51,586 nucleotides of DNA. Source: an uncultured Lactobacillus sp. (lineage in GTDB: Bacteria > Bacillota > Bacilli > Lactobacillales > Lactobacillaceae). The DNA is taken from contig NZ_CANBCQ010000013.1 in assembly GCF_947367125.1 (NCBI RefSeq), positions 1 through 51,586 on the forward strand. Reading direction: 5' to 3'. Both the position numbers and the translations under genes were made by a program. The notes under the pieces are model-generated. The model worked only from the letters and a program-made list of their open reading frames with translations. It searched no databases and had not been told where the DNA came from. Shown piece by piece: positions 17,829-26,619 of the stretch (positions are counted from its first letter, which is position 1; every line of letters begins with the position of its first letter).

Positions 17829-18640
17829 GAAATCGTCATTTAGTAGCCAGAATTTATCTTACATTTATCTTGATTCTGCTGTATGTGCCAATTTTTTATT
17901 TGATCTACTTTTCATTTTCTAGTGGCAAAAATATGAATAAATTTGAGCATTTTACTTTGGCTCATTATCAAACTTTATTTCAGGACAATCGCTTATTAGC
18001 AATCTTTTTAGAAACAATTTTATTAGCCCTTCTTTCTAGTTTAATTGCGACCATTATTGGTACTTTTGGCGCAATTGCCATCGCAGCAATGAAAAAAGAG
18101 TCTAACAAAAAAACGACCTTAGCTTTGAATAATGTCTTAATGGTTTCGCCTGATGTTATTATCGGAGCTAGCTTTTTGATCTTCTTTACCGCTTTAGGAA
18201 TCGGGTTAAATTTTGGGTCTGTTTTATTAAGTCATATTGCTTTTTCGATTCCAATTGTAGTTTTAATGGTCTTACCGCGAATTAATGAAATGGATATGTC
18301 GTTAATTGATGCGGCACGCGACTTAGGCGCCAATTCATGGCAAGTTTTTAGTGATGTCTTGATTCCAGTAATTATGCCGGGAATTTTTTCAGGTCTATTC
18401 ATGGCCTTGACTTACTCCTTAGATGATTTCGCTGTGACTTTCTTTGTAACAGGAAATGGCTTCTCTACTCTTTCTGTAGAAATTTATTCTCGGGCAAGAC
18501 AGGGGATTGATCTTGAAATCAACGCTTTGAGTACAGTAATGTTTTTATTTGTTTTACTGCTTGTAGGAATATATTATTTCATCACCACTAAAAAGGGGAG
18601 AAAGAAGAATCATCGGGTGATGGGAGGCTGGGTTAAATGA
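17825..18640 (+). CDS. potC: Spermidine/putrescine ABC transporter permease PotC
   Basis: The 271-residue permease has about six membrane helices and the EAA loop DAARDLGANSWQVFSDVLIPVIMPG at about 160-184. It pairs with PotB to form the channel. The start codon overlaps the potB stop (ATGA), and the stop overlaps potD in the same way, indicating translational coupling. Confidence 0.95.
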   Translation: MRNRHLVARIYLTFILILLYVPIFYLIYFSFSSGKNMNKFEHFTLAHYQTLFQDNRLLAIFLETILLALLSSLIATIIGTFGAIAIAAMKKESNKKTTLALNNVLMVSPDVIIGASFLIFFTALGIGLNFGSVLLSHIAFSIPIVVLMVLPRINEMDMSLIDAARDLGANSWQVFSDVLIPVIMPGIFSGLFMALTYSLDDFAVTFFVTGNGFSTLSVEIYSRARQGIDLEINALSTVMFLFVLLLVGIYYFITTKKGRKKNHRVMGGWVK

Positions 18641-19710
18641 AAAAGGTTATAGCGGCGATTACAGCAATTTTAATCGCCTGCGCAGGTCTTTGGGGCTTAG
18701 CTCATCATTTAGAAAAGTCGGCTACTGGCGGAAATAAGCAAAGTTTAATTATTTATAACTGGGGCGATTATCTTGATCCCCAATTAATTAAAAAGTTTGA
18801 AAAGCAAACTGGCTATCATGTAGTTTATGAAACGTTTGATTCTAATGAAGCAATGTATACTAAAATTAAACAAGGTGGAACGGCGTATGACGTAACTATT
18901 CCTTCCGAATACATGGTAACCAAGATGCGTAAGGCTCATTTGCTTGATCGATTAGATCAAAGACAAATTCCTAATATGAAATATATTGGTAAAAGTTTTT
19001 TGCATAAATCATTTGATCAAAATAATGATTACTCGGTGCCATATTTTTGGGGGACATTAGGGATTGTCTATAATGATAAATTTATCAAAAAGGGCTCAAT
19101 AAAAACTTGGAATGATTTGTGGCGTAAAAAATATCGTCACCAAATTTTGTTAGTTGATTCAGCTAGAGATGCGATGGGAATGGCATTAGTTTCTTTAGGC
19201 TATTCAATGAATACTAGCTCAAGCATTAAATTACATTTAGCACAAACTAAGCTTAATAGCTTAGGCCCTAATATTAAGGCGATTATTTCGGATGAAATGA
19301 AAATGTATTTGGTGCAAAATGAAGCGGCAATTGGCGTGACATGGTCTGGTGAGGCACATGAAATGATGGAACAAAATCCGCATTTACATTATGTAGTGCC
19401 TAAGCAAGGTTCAAATTTATGGTTTGATAATTTTGTTATCCCTAAAACTGTTCAAAATAAAAAGGCAGCATTAAAATTTATTAATTTTATGCTTGAACCC
19501 AAAAATGCTGCACAAAATGCAGAATATGTTGGCTATGCTACACCAAATATCGCAGCTCAAAAATTATTGCCTAAAAAAGTTAGCGATAATCGCCAATTTT
19601 ATCCTGCCCAAAGTACACTGAAAAATTTGCAGGTCTTTAAAGATTTAGGACCTAAAAAGATGCAGGAATATAATGACCTATTTTTAGAATTTAAAATGTA
19701 TGCACGATGA
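18637..19710 (+). CDS. potD: Spermidine/putrescine-binding protein PotD
   Basis: The 357-residue protein has an N-terminal hydrophobic segment containing a lipobox-like LIAC (Cys15), suggesting a lipoprotein with a short signal. The mature part begins with the family motif IIYNWGDYLDPQLIKKFEKQTG and contains PYFWGTLGIVYN and EAAIGVTWSGEA, typical of the PotD fold that captures polyamines outside the membrane. The lipid anchor is probable, not certain. It is last in potABCD. Confidence 0.95.
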   Translation: MKKVIAAITAILIACAGLWGLAHHLEKSATGGNKQSLIIYNWGDYLDPQLIKKFEKQTGYHVVYETFDSNEAMYTKIKQGGTAYDVTIPSEYMVTKMRKAHLLDRLDQRQIPNMKYIGKSFLHKSFDQNNDYSVPYFWGTLGIVYNDKFIKKGSIKTWNDLWRKKYRHQILLVDSARDAMGMALVSLGYSMNTSSSIKLHLAQTKLNSLGPNIKAIISDEMKMYLVQNEAAIGVTWSGEAHEMMEQNPHLHYVVPKQGSNLWFDNFVIPKTVQNKKAALKFINFMLEPKNAAQNAEYVGYATPNIAAQKLLPKKVSDNRQFYPAQSTLKNLQVFKDLGPKKMQEYNDLFLEFKMYAR

Positions 19711-19748
19711 ATTGGGTCGGTTATAATTAGAAAAGAAAGGAGTAATCA

Positions 19749-20591
19749 ATGCATTTTAACATTTCCAATTTATTTACTTGGGATAATTTTTCCATTGCAT
19801 TAGATGTTTTAATAATTTGGTTTCTAGTCTATCGTTTAATCATGTTAATTCGAGGAACCAAGGCAGTACAATTAGCAAAAGGGATTGTTTTTATTTTTAT
19901 TGTGAGAATTGTTGCCGGTTTGCTTCAATTGCATGCAGTAACCTATATTGTAGACCAAATTGTTTCTTGGGCAGTAATTGGGATTATTGTTATTTTTCAA
20001 CCAGAAATTCGGCGTGGGCTAGAACGTTTGGGACGAACGCCCATTTTTAACGGTCGAGGCGAAAGTGAACACGCTCAGTCAGTTAAAATGGTGCAGGAAC
20101 TAGATAAGGCAATTCAATATATGTCTAAAAGAAGAATTGGTGCCTTGATCACAATTCAACAAGATACAGGATTAGATGATTATATTGAAACTGGAATTAA
20201 GCTTGATGCCGATATTACAGGCGAATTGCTAATCAATATCTTTATTCCTAATACCCCGTTGCATGACGGTGCGGTAATTATTAACAATAATCGTATTGCC
20301 GTTGCGGCGGCTTATCTGCCGTTATCAGATAACAGCATGATTCCTAAGCGCTTGGGTACGCGTCACCGAGCTGCAGTTGGTATTTCTGAAGTAACCGATG
20401 CAGTTACCATTGTTGTTTCCGAAGAAACTGGTGGCGTAACTATTACTAGAAATGGTCGTTTTTTAGTAGATTTGTCACGTGAAGAATATTTGAAATATTT
20501 GAATGCACAACTTGTGCCTAAAGAAGAAAAAAAGATACCTTGGATTCGTCGGGTGATTAACAAGGTCTGGAAATGGGGTGCAGGTCGATGA
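19749..20591 (+). CDS. cdaA: Diadenylate cyclase CdaA
   Basis: The 280-residue membrane enzyme makes c-di-AMP from two ATP. Three N-terminal transmembrane helices (about 12-85) are followed by the DisA_N catalytic domain with DGAVII (LHDGAVIINN) and RHRAAVG (GTRHRAAVG). It heads the conserved cdaA-cdaR-glmM operon. AAAGGAG precedes the ATG, and a TATAAT at 19722-19727 may be its -10. c-di-AMP controls potassium and osmolyte balance and cell-wall state. Confidence 0.96.
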   Translation: MHFNISNLFTWDNFSIALDVLIIWFLVYRLIMLIRGTKAVQLAKGIVFIFIVRIVAGLLQLHAVTYIVDQIVSWAVIGIIVIFQPEIRRGLERLGRTPIFNGRGESEHAQSVKMVQELDKAIQYMSKRRIGALITIQQDTGLDDYIETGIKLDADITGELLINIFIPNTPLHDGAVIINNNRIAVAAAYLPLSDNSMIPKRLGTRHRAAVGISEVTDAVTIVVSEETGGVTITRNGRFLVDLSREEYLKYLNAQLVPKEEKKIPWIRRVINKVWKWGAGR

Positions 20592-21547
20592 AAAACTTTT
20601 GGGATAAACGTTGGGTTATCAAAGTAATTTCATTGTTATTTGCTATTTTGTTGGTAGTCTATATTGATTCAACTCAGACTGGTTTTGTGACCCAAGGCGA
20701 ACCAAAAAAGACCCAGCAAACGGCTAATGAGACACAAACGATCAGTGTTCCTTTACAAGTTTCAGTTAATACGGATAAATATTATGTAGTTGGTTACCCC
20801 GAAAAGGTAAAAATAACTTTGGAAGGCTCTAATGCATTAGTTACTTCGACCGTTAACACGCAAAGTTTCCGGGCTTATATTGATTTAACTCATAAAAAGA
20901 TTGGAAAACAGACTGTAAAAGTCGAAGTTACTGGCTTAAATAGTCAATTATCTTACACAATCAATCCGGCAACGGTTAATGTGGACATTGAACGGCGAAA
21001 ATCTCGTACCATGCCTGTTCAAATAGAGTATAATAAAAATGCTGTTGCTAATGGCTATAATATTGGTTCAGCTAGCGTCGATCCACAACAGGTTGAAGTT
21101 ACTGGTTCTAGAAGCGAAGTAAACCAAATTGATCAGATTGTTGCTAAGCTGCCACTACCTAATGGCATTAATCATTCTTATGAGCGTCAAGTTATTTTAG
21201 TAGCTGAAGATAGTAAAAAACGTCAATTAAACGTAGTGATTAACCCAGCAACGGCAAAAGCGAGTCTTCCGATTTCACTTTCAAAGAAAACTGTTAAGTT
21301 GAATTTGAAGCCTAAGAATGAAGAGAATAATAAGGTCTATTCAGTTTCTGCTAAAAATGATGAAGTGACTTTGTATGGACAAAAAGCAACACTAGCCAAA
21401 ATTAAGCAGTTAGATGTTGATATAGATCTGAAAGGAATTACTTCTTCGACTATAAAAAATTATCCTTTAGTTTTGCCTAAGGGAGTTGCTAAAATTGATC
21501 CTACAGAAGTACAGATATCAATTAAAGTAAAGAATGCTAATAATTAA
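20588..21547 (+). CDS. cdaR: CdaA regulatory protein CdaR (YbbR-domain protein)
   Basis: The product is 319 residues from ATG 20588, whose A overlaps the cdaA stop (ATGA). A single N-terminal membrane anchor (about 10-28) is followed by tandem YbbR domains outside the membrane (about 60-320; repeated patterns such as KVKITLEG, QVEVTGSRSEV, EVTLYGQKATL). In other firmicutes CdaR binds CdaA and tunes c-di-AMP synthesis. The operon position supports this role. Confidence 0.93.
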   Translation: MKNFWDKRWVIKVISLLFAILLVVYIDSTQTGFVTQGEPKKTQQTANETQTISVPLQVSVNTDKYYVVGYPEKVKITLEGSNALVTSTVNTQSFRAYIDLTHKKIGKQTVKVEVTGLNSQLSYTINPATVNVDIERRKSRTMPVQIEYNKNAVANGYNIGSASVDPQQVEVTGSRSEVNQIDQIVAKLPLPNGINHSYERQVILVAEDSKKRQLNVVINPATAKASLPISLSKKTVKLNLKPKNEENNKVYSVSAKNDEVTLYGQKATLAKIKQLDVDIDLKGITSSTIKNYPLVLPKGVAKIDPTEVQISIKVKNANN

Positions 21548-21569
21548 TTTGAGAAAGGTTGTTTATTAA

Positions 21570-22922
21570 ATGTTAAAATATTTCGGAACTGATGGTGTTC
21601 GTGGCGTAGCTAATCAAGGCTTAACTCCAGAAATGGCTTTTAAATTAGGCCGTGATGGTGGTTATGTTTTAACTAAAAACAAAAAAGATGGCGAACAAGC
21701 TAAGGTTTTAGTATCACGTGATACTCGTATTTCAGGTCAAATGCTCGAATACGCCCTTATTTCAGGTCTTCTTTCAGTCGGAATTGAAGTACTTGAAGTT
21801 GGAGTTATTACTACTCCAGGTCTTTCTTACTTAGTTCGAGCACAAGGTGCAGATGCTGGTGTACAAATTTCTGCTTCACATAACCCAGTAGAAGATAACG
21901 GAATCAAGTTCTTTGGTAGTGATGGTTTGAAGCTTTCTGATGAAATGGAAGGCGAAATTGAAAAGCTGATCGATGCCAAGGAAGACAAGTTGCCTCGTCC
22001 ATCTGCTGAAGGTTTGGGTACGGTAACTGACTTCCATGAAGGCTCAGCTAAGTACTTACAATTTATTGAAAACACTATTCCTGAAGATTTGAGTGGGATT
22101 AAGGTAGTTATTGATGGTGCTAATGGTGCTTCAAGTGCTTTGATTTCAAGATTGTTTGCTGATTGTGGAGTTGACTTTACTACAATTGCCACTCATCCAA
22201 ATGGTTTAAACATTAACGATCATGTTGGTGCTACCCATACTGAAAAATTGCAAGAAGAAGTCGTTAAGCAAGGCGCACAACTTGGTTTAGCCTTTGATGG
22301 GGATGCAGACCGTTGTATTGCTGTTGATGAAAATGGTAACGAAGTTGACGGTGACCACATCATGTACGTCATTGGTTCATATTTGGCAGAACATGGTCGT
22401 TTGAAGAAGGACACGATTGTTACTACTGTAATGAGTAACCTCGGTTTTACTAAGGCTCTTGAAAAAGAAGGCTTGAAGAATGTTCGCACTCAAGTTGGTG
22501 ACCGCTACGTTTCTGAAGAAATGCGTGCTCACGGCTACAATCTAGGTGGTGAACAATCAGGTCACGTTATTATGAGTGATTATCACAATACTGGTGATGG
22601 TATGTTAACTGGGTTGCATTTAATGCTCGTAATGAAGAAGACTGGTAAGTCATTAAGTGAACTTTTGAAAGACTTCAAAGACTACCCACAATGCCTAGTT
22701 AATGTTCCAGTTGCTGACAAGAAGAGCTGGAAAGAACACCAACCAATTCTTGATGAAATTGCTGCAGTAGAAAAGGATATGGCTGGAAATGGTCGTGTAC
22801 TTGTTCGTCCATCAGGTACTCAAGACTTGCTTAGAGTCATGGCTGAAGGACCAACTCAAGAAGAAACCGATGCTTATGTAGACCGTATCGTTAAAGTGGT
22901 CGAAAAGGAAATGGGTAAGTAA
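21570..22922 (+). CDS. glmM: Phosphoglucosamine mutase GlmM
   Basis: The 450-residue enzyme converts glucosamine-6-phosphate to glucosamine-1-phosphate for peptidoglycan precursors. The N-terminal [11 protein letters not shown], the active-site serine loop [17 protein letters not shown], the metal loop DGDADRC and the C-terminal phosphate loop [12 protein letters not shown] are all present. GlmM also binds and inhibits CdaA in related species, so the three-gene operon links wall synthesis to c-di-AMP. Confidence 0.97.
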   Translation: MLKYFGTDGVRGVANQGLTPEMAFKLGRDGGYVLTKNKKDGEQAKVLVSRDTRISGQMLEYALISGLLSVGIEVLEVGVITTPGLSYLVRAQGADAGVQISASHNPVEDNGIKFFGSDGLKLSDEMEGEIEKLIDAKEDKLPRPSAEGLGTVTDFHEGSAKYLQFIENTIPEDLSGIKVVIDGANGASSALISRLFADCGVDFTTIATHPNGLNINDHVGATHTEKLQEEVVKQGAQLGLAFDGDADRCIAVDENGNEVDGDHIMYVIGSYLAEHGRLKKDTIVTTVMSNLGFTKALEKEGLKNVRTQVGDRYVSEEMRAHGYNLGGEQSGHVIMSDYHNTGDGMLTGLHLMLVMKKTGKSLSELLKDFKDYPQCLVNVPVADKKSWKEHQPILDEIAAVEKDMAGNGRVLVRPSGTQDLLRVMAEGPTQEETDAYVDRIVKVVEKEMGK

Positions 22923-22947
22923 AATCCTAATTGAATAATCGATAAGT

Positions 22948-22978
22948 AAAAAGTCGTGAGTTAAATCACGGCTTTTTG
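22948..22978 (+). terminator. Terminator after glmM
   Basis: AAAAAG-T-CGTGA pairs with TCACG-G-CTTTTT (one G-T pair) around a 6-base loop. Confidence 0.88.
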
Positions 22979-23022
22979 TATAATTAATGCTAGATGTAAT
23001 TTTTAAAATCCGAGGGGTTAAA

Positions 23023-23838
23023 ATGGCTATTAAATTAATTGCAGTTGATTTAGACGGAACTTTGTTATCAAGTAATAATACTATTTTGGCAGAAACTCAA
23101 AGAACATTGCGTGTTGCAGTGCAGAATGGGATTAAAGTCGTTTTAGCAACTGGTCGACCATTGTCGGGAGTCTTGAATTTTGCTAAGCAATTAGGTCTTG
23201 AGGGTGATGATCAATATGCAATTGTGTTTAATGGCGCTGTGATCCAAACTATTTCAGGCCATGTTTTAATGAGCCAGGAATTAAATTATCAAGATTTCAA
23301 TAATATGTTGCGTTTTCAACGCTTGAGTCATGTAAATGTCCACTTTGAAACGACGAAGTATTTTGTGACTACTGATCGTGATTTGTCTGTGCAAATGCAA
23401 ATTAACGCAGCCTTGACTGATAATATTATGAAGGTCAGAGATCGTAAAGAGATTCCACAAGACTTTACTTTTAATAAAGTTGGTTTTACCTCAACTGAAG
23501 GTGCTGATCAGGTGGAAAAACTTTGGAATAGTTTGCCTGATTGGGCTTTTCAAACTTACGATATTGTTCGTAGCTTTGACAGTATTATTGAATTAAATGC
23601 CTTAGGTGCTTCTAAAGGGAATGCTTTGATGGATTTAGCTTCGCGGTTAAAAATAGCTCAAAAAGATGTCATGATTTTTGGTGATCAAGGCAATGATATT
23701 TCCATGTTTTCTAACCCTGAGTTCATGAAAGTAGCGATGGGTAACGCCATTGGTGAAATTAAGGATAAAGCAGATTATGTGACTGATGATAACGATCATA
23801 ATGGGATTGCTAAGGTACTTAAGAAATTTGTTTTATAA
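23023..23838 (+). CDS. Cof-type HAD-IIB phosphatase
   Basis: The product is 271 residues from ATG 23023, preceded by GAGGGG; the longer frame from 22987 begins inside the spacer after the glmM terminator. HAD motifs DLDGTLLSSNN, ATGRPLSG and GDQGNDISMF are present, with a class IIB cap between. It is a general sugar-phosphate phosphatase. It is a separate gene from, and not very similar to, the HAD protein at 11187. Confidence 0.92.
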   Translation: MAIKLIAVDLDGTLLSSNNTILAETQRTLRVAVQNGIKVVLATGRPLSGVLNFAKQLGLEGDDQYAIVFNGAVIQTISGHVLMSQELNYQDFNNMLRFQRLSHVNVHFETTKYFVTTDRDLSVQMQINAALTDNIMKVRDRKEIPQDFTFNKVGFTSTEGADQVEKLWNSLPDWAFQTYDIVRSFDSIIELNALGASKGNALMDLASRLKIAQKDVMIFGDQGNDISMFSNPEFMKVAMGNAIGEIKDKADYVTDDNDHNGIAKVLKKFVL

Positions 23839-23868
23839 AGTATAAAAAATTAGTTAGAAGTGATTTTT

Positions 23869-24061
23869 ATGACAGAAACTAAATATGATGCAAAATATGT
23901 GTGATATGCATAAGGGAGAAGTGCTTTTGCAGCTGCTCAAGGTGTCCTCATTATCTCAAAGTGATATTGCAGCAATGCAAAAAAAATTGAAAGATAAGGC
24001 GAAAGATGCCCCTGAAACAGTAACATGCAATTGTTTACCATCTGAAAAAGCTAGATGTTAG
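23869..24061 (+). pseudogene. Small reading frame, probably split (MTETKYDA... plus a 58-residue frame)
   Basis: An ATG at 23869 opens MTETKYDAKYV and then stops. An overlapping frame (23885-24061) reads MMQNMCDMHKGEVLLQLL onward for 58 residues and ends with CNCLPSEKARC. The second frame has amphipathic, protein-like composition (LSQSDIAAMQKKLKDKAKD) but no ribosome binding site at its own ATGs. The two look like one small gene of about 64 residues broken by a frameshift near 23885-23895. I do not recognise the family. The Cys-rich tail could bind a metal. Confidence 0.4.
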
Positions 24062-24071
24062 GGGGAGTTAG

Positions 24072-24788
24072 ATGAAGAGCATCATAAAAATAATTTTACG
24101 GCTAGTGATGGTTGGTCTGACCACATTGTCCTTTTGGCTATTAATGACTAGTGATGTAAGTTTAAAAATCAACAATACACAGGCAATGGGAAAAGAAGTA
24201 ATTAACCGTGTAGTTGCGGACTCAGACAATCCTAGTTTAAAAACGGGGGTAAAGCTCTTGGAAGCTTCTGGATTAGAGCAGACATTATTAGAGCAACTTC
24301 CGCCAAAGTATCGGATTGATTTATCTTATGCTGATTTATATAAATTGTGCGAGAAATATAATGATCAAGGGAGATTAACCACTAAAGATTTAAATTTGAC
24401 GAGTAAAACTAAATTAGAAGAAATTATTAATGAATATTTGGTCAAGCAAATTAATCATAAATTGAAAGAAGATTCAGAAGATGTAAATCATATTGTGACA
24501 ATTTATGAATATTCAATTTTGGTAGTAGCGCTATTATTCTTATTAGCAGTAATTTTAATCTTATTTGGCCGCCCGTCCGCTTCGATTCCGCTATTTTTGG
24601 CAACCCTTGCCTCATTTATAGCTTTGTGGATAGTTTCTAATGAAACGATGATCGCATTGCAAAGCCGAGTTTATAGTGGAATTATGGTAACTCTTTCGCA
24701 AGAAATTTGGTTCGGTTTGACCATTGGAATTATTGCGGCAGTTGTATGGCCATTTTTAAATAGATTAACTAAAAGGAAGAAAAATTAA
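24072..24788 (+). CDS. Membrane protein of unknown function (4 predicted helices)
   Basis: The 238-residue protein starts after a strong AGGGGGAG. One helix is at the N-terminus (about 7-27), followed by an outer hydrophilic domain of about 115 residues with many charged residues, then three C-terminal helices (about 148-168, 172-190, 208-228) and a basic tail. No catalytic motif is visible. It shares the A of its stop codon with the ATG of the tyrosine phosphatase gene, so the two are translationally coupled. I do not recognise the family. Confidence 0.75.
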   Translation: MKSIIKIILRLVMVGLTTLSFWLLMTSDVSLKINNTQAMGKEVINRVVADSDNPSLKTGVKLLEASGLEQTLLEQLPPKYRIDLSYADLYKLCEKYNDQGRLTTKDLNLTSKTKLEEIINEYLVKQINHKLKEDSEDVNHIVTIYEYSILVVALLFLLAVILILFGRPSASIPLFLATLASFIALWIVSNETMIALQSRVYSGIMVTLSQEIWFGLTIGIIAAVVWPFLNRLTKRKKN

Positions 24789-25243
24789 TGAAGAAAATTT
24801 TGTTTGTATGTCATGGTAATATTTGTCGTTCACCGATGGCAGAGGCCGTGATGCAATACTTATTAAAAGAAAATAACTTAGCAGATCAATATATTGCTGA
24901 ATCTAAAGCAACTACGCAGGATGCTTTAGGTCATGAGATTGATGCTCGTGCACAACGGGAATTAGTTGCAAAACATATTCCATATGATCGTGGTCATCGT
25001 GCTAGTCAAATGACGCGGTCAGACTATGATAATTATGAATATTTAATCTGCATGGATGAAGAGAACTTTGCAGATATGAATCGAATTACTGGGGGAGATC
25101 CTAAGCATAAGGAACACAAGATTTTAGAATTTGCTGACTCCTATGATGATGTGGATGATCCTTGGTATACAAATGATTTTGAGACAGCTTATAACGAAAT
25201 TTATCGCGGTTGTGAAGGATTAGTTAAAAAGTTAGCTGAATAA
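24788..25243 (+). CDS. Low-molecular-weight protein-tyrosine phosphatase
   Basis: The 151-residue protein has the P-loop CHGNICRS (C-X5-R) at 9-16 and the C-terminal general-acid motif DDPWY, both diagnostic for LMW-PTPs. Family members remove phosphate from tyrosine (or arginine) residues in the cytoplasm. In firmicutes they often act on capsule or stress regulators. The partner kinase is not in this window. Confidence 0.93.
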   Translation: MKKILFVCHGNICRSPMAEAVMQYLLKENNLADQYIAESKATTQDALGHEIDARAQRELVAKHIPYDRGHRASQMTRSDYDNYEYLICMDEENFADMNRITGGDPKHKEHKILEFADSYDDVDDPWYTNDFETAYNEIYRGCEGLVKKLAE

Positions 25244-25278
25244 AAATAAGATTGGCGCTAAGCCCATCTTATTTTTTT
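25243..25278. terminator. Bidirectional terminator between convergent genes
   Basis: AAATAAGAT-T-GG pairs with CC-C-ATCTTATTT around a short loop, with T tracts on both outer sides. Confidence 0.88.
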
Positions 25279-26414
25279 GCAATTAAGCGAACGATATTTT
25301 CAGTTGTGCGGCTTACGTTTTCTGGTCCGTCTTTTAGGGCTTGCTCTATATCTTCTGTTTTAGCAAGAATCCCGAAAATAGCGGTAAAGCCTTCATCATA
25401 GAGTTGATCAATACCTTGACCTAAATGACCTGCTAAAGAAATAACTGGTACGTGATATTTCTGGGATATTTTGGCAACTCCGAAAGGGGTTTTACCGAAT
25501 TTAGTTTGAAAATCAGTTCCGCCTTCGCCAGTAAAAACATAGTCAGCTTCCTTGATCTTTGCTTCGAGCTTAGTTTCTTGGGCAATTAATTGCACGCCTG
25601 GATGAATAACAGCGTTAGTAAAGGCGATCAGCCCAGCGCCTAGGCCGCCAGCAGCACCACTACCAGAAATTTTGGCAACGTTTTTACTAATAGTCTGGTC
25701 AATTACCTGTGCATAGTGAGATAAATTCTGGTCTAGAATTTTAACGGTTACATTATCTGCGCCTTTTTGTGGGCTAAAGACGCTACTTGCGCCATTAGGT
25801 CCAGTTAGAGGATTAGTTACGTCACTGGCTAATAAAAACTTAGTATCTTTAATACGAGGATTAATTGAAGAAAGATCAATATTGGCAATTTGATCTAAAG
25901 CACCACCTGCTAGCTTTTGAGTAATTTCATGCTGATTTTGATCAAGAAATTTAACACCAAGTGCTTGTGCCATACCAGCACCACCATCATTGGTGCTGCT
26001 TCCGCCAAGACCGATGATAATCTTTTTAACGTTGTGCTTCAAAGCTGCATTAATTAATTCGCCAGTTCCGTAAGTAGTAGTCTTTAAAATTGTTTCAGGA
26101 GTTCGTTCTTTTTTTGCAACATAGCAGAGGCCACTAGCTTGCGCCATTTCGATAATTGCGGTCTGTCCATCACCTGAGATACCATAATAAGCCGGTACTT
26201 TTTGATTAAGTGGACCAGTGACATTTATTTGATATTTTTGCCCGTTTGTAGCATCAACTAATGAATCAGTTGTACCTTCTCCACCGTCAGCCATTGGTAT
26301 AGCGATTATTTGTGCATCGGGAAGAACTTTTTGAATACCACTTTTCATTGCCATACAGACTTCTTTTGCTGTCATACTTTCTTTAAATGAATCAGGTGCA
26401 AGAATGAATTTCAT
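25269..26414 (-). CDS. glxK: Glycerate kinase (GarK/GlxK family)
   Basis: The product is 381 residues from the ATG at 26414, preceded by GAGGT; an upstream frame to 26465 starts inside the promoter region. The N-terminus MKFILAPDSFKESMTAKEVC and the loops ADGGEGTTDSLV, GLGGSSTNDGGAGMAQALG and GSGAAGGLGAGL are typical of glycerate 2-kinases that phosphorylate glycerate with ATP. It is divergent from the bgl operon. A palindrome lies in its upstream region. Confidence 0.95.
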   Translation of the reverse strand: MKFILAPDSFKESMTAKEVCMAMKSGIQKVLPDAQIIAIPMADGGEGTTDSLVDATNGQKYQINVTGPLNQKVPAYYGISGDGQTAIIEMAQASGLCYVAKKERTPETILKTTTYGTGELINAALKHNVKKIIIGLGGSSTNDGGAGMAQALGVKFLDQNQHEITQKLAGGALDQIANIDLSSINPRIKDTKFLLASDVTNPLTGPNGASSVFSPQKGADNVTVKILDQNLSHYAQVIDQTISKNVAKISGSGAAGGLGAGLIAFTNAVIHPGVQLIAQETKLEAKIKEADYVFTGEGGTDFQTKFGKTPFGVAKISQKYHVPVISLAGHLGQGIDQLYDEGFTAIFGILAKTEDIEQALKDGPENVSRTTENIVRLIAKK

Positions 26415-26448
26415 TTTAATTACCTCACTTTTTAGTTCATTGTAAAAT

Positions 26449-26470
26449 ATTTTGTGCTTTTTCACAAAAT
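26449..26470. promoter_or_regulatory. Inverted repeat upstream of glycerate kinase: possible operator
   Basis: ATTTTGTG (26449-26456) and CACAAAAT (26463-26470) are exact inverted repeats with a 6-base spacer. They lie between the divergent glycerate kinase and bgl promoters. The spacing (6, not 8) does not fit a Rex box. Confidence 0.4.
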
Positions 26471-26474
26471 TATA

Positions 26475-26503
26475 TTGACACCGCTTACAATGTTGACTAT
26501 TAT
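26475..26503 (+). promoter_or_regulatory. bgl operon promoter with overlapping cre site
   Basis: A consensus -35 TTGACA (26475-26480) is 17 bases from TATTAT (26498-26503); TATAAT overlaps at 26501. TGACACCGCTTACA (26476-26489) fits the cre consensus TGNAANCGNNNNCA with one mismatch and overlaps the -35. CcpA bound there would repress the operon in glucose. Confidence 0.7.
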
Positions 26504-26516
26504 AATACCTGTAAGT

Positions 26517-26603
26517 GAGCGGATTACTGATACGATCAGGTTTTAGCTATTACAAATAATGTTGCGTTGGTATATCATTATTTGTGATAGCTTTTTCTTT
26601 TTT
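26517..26603 (+). promoter_or_regulatory. RAT antiterminator element and terminator ahead of the bglG-type gene
   Basis: The region from GGATTACTGATAC to ATCAGGTTTT (26521-26544) matches a ribonucleic antiterminator (RAT) stem-loop of the BglG/LicT family. Its 3' side runs into a 17-bp terminator stem (AGCTATTACAAATAATG, 26545-26561, against 26576-26592, one G-T pair) followed by a T-rich tract. Binding of the antiterminator to the RAT would prevent the terminator from forming. Confidence 0.88.
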
Positions 26604-26619
26604 GCTAAGGTAGTGAATT

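Noticed and set aside
26449-26470. Rex (redox) operator upstream of glycerate kinase
   Set aside because: The half-sites TTGTG/CACAA are present but the spacer is 6, not 8, bases.
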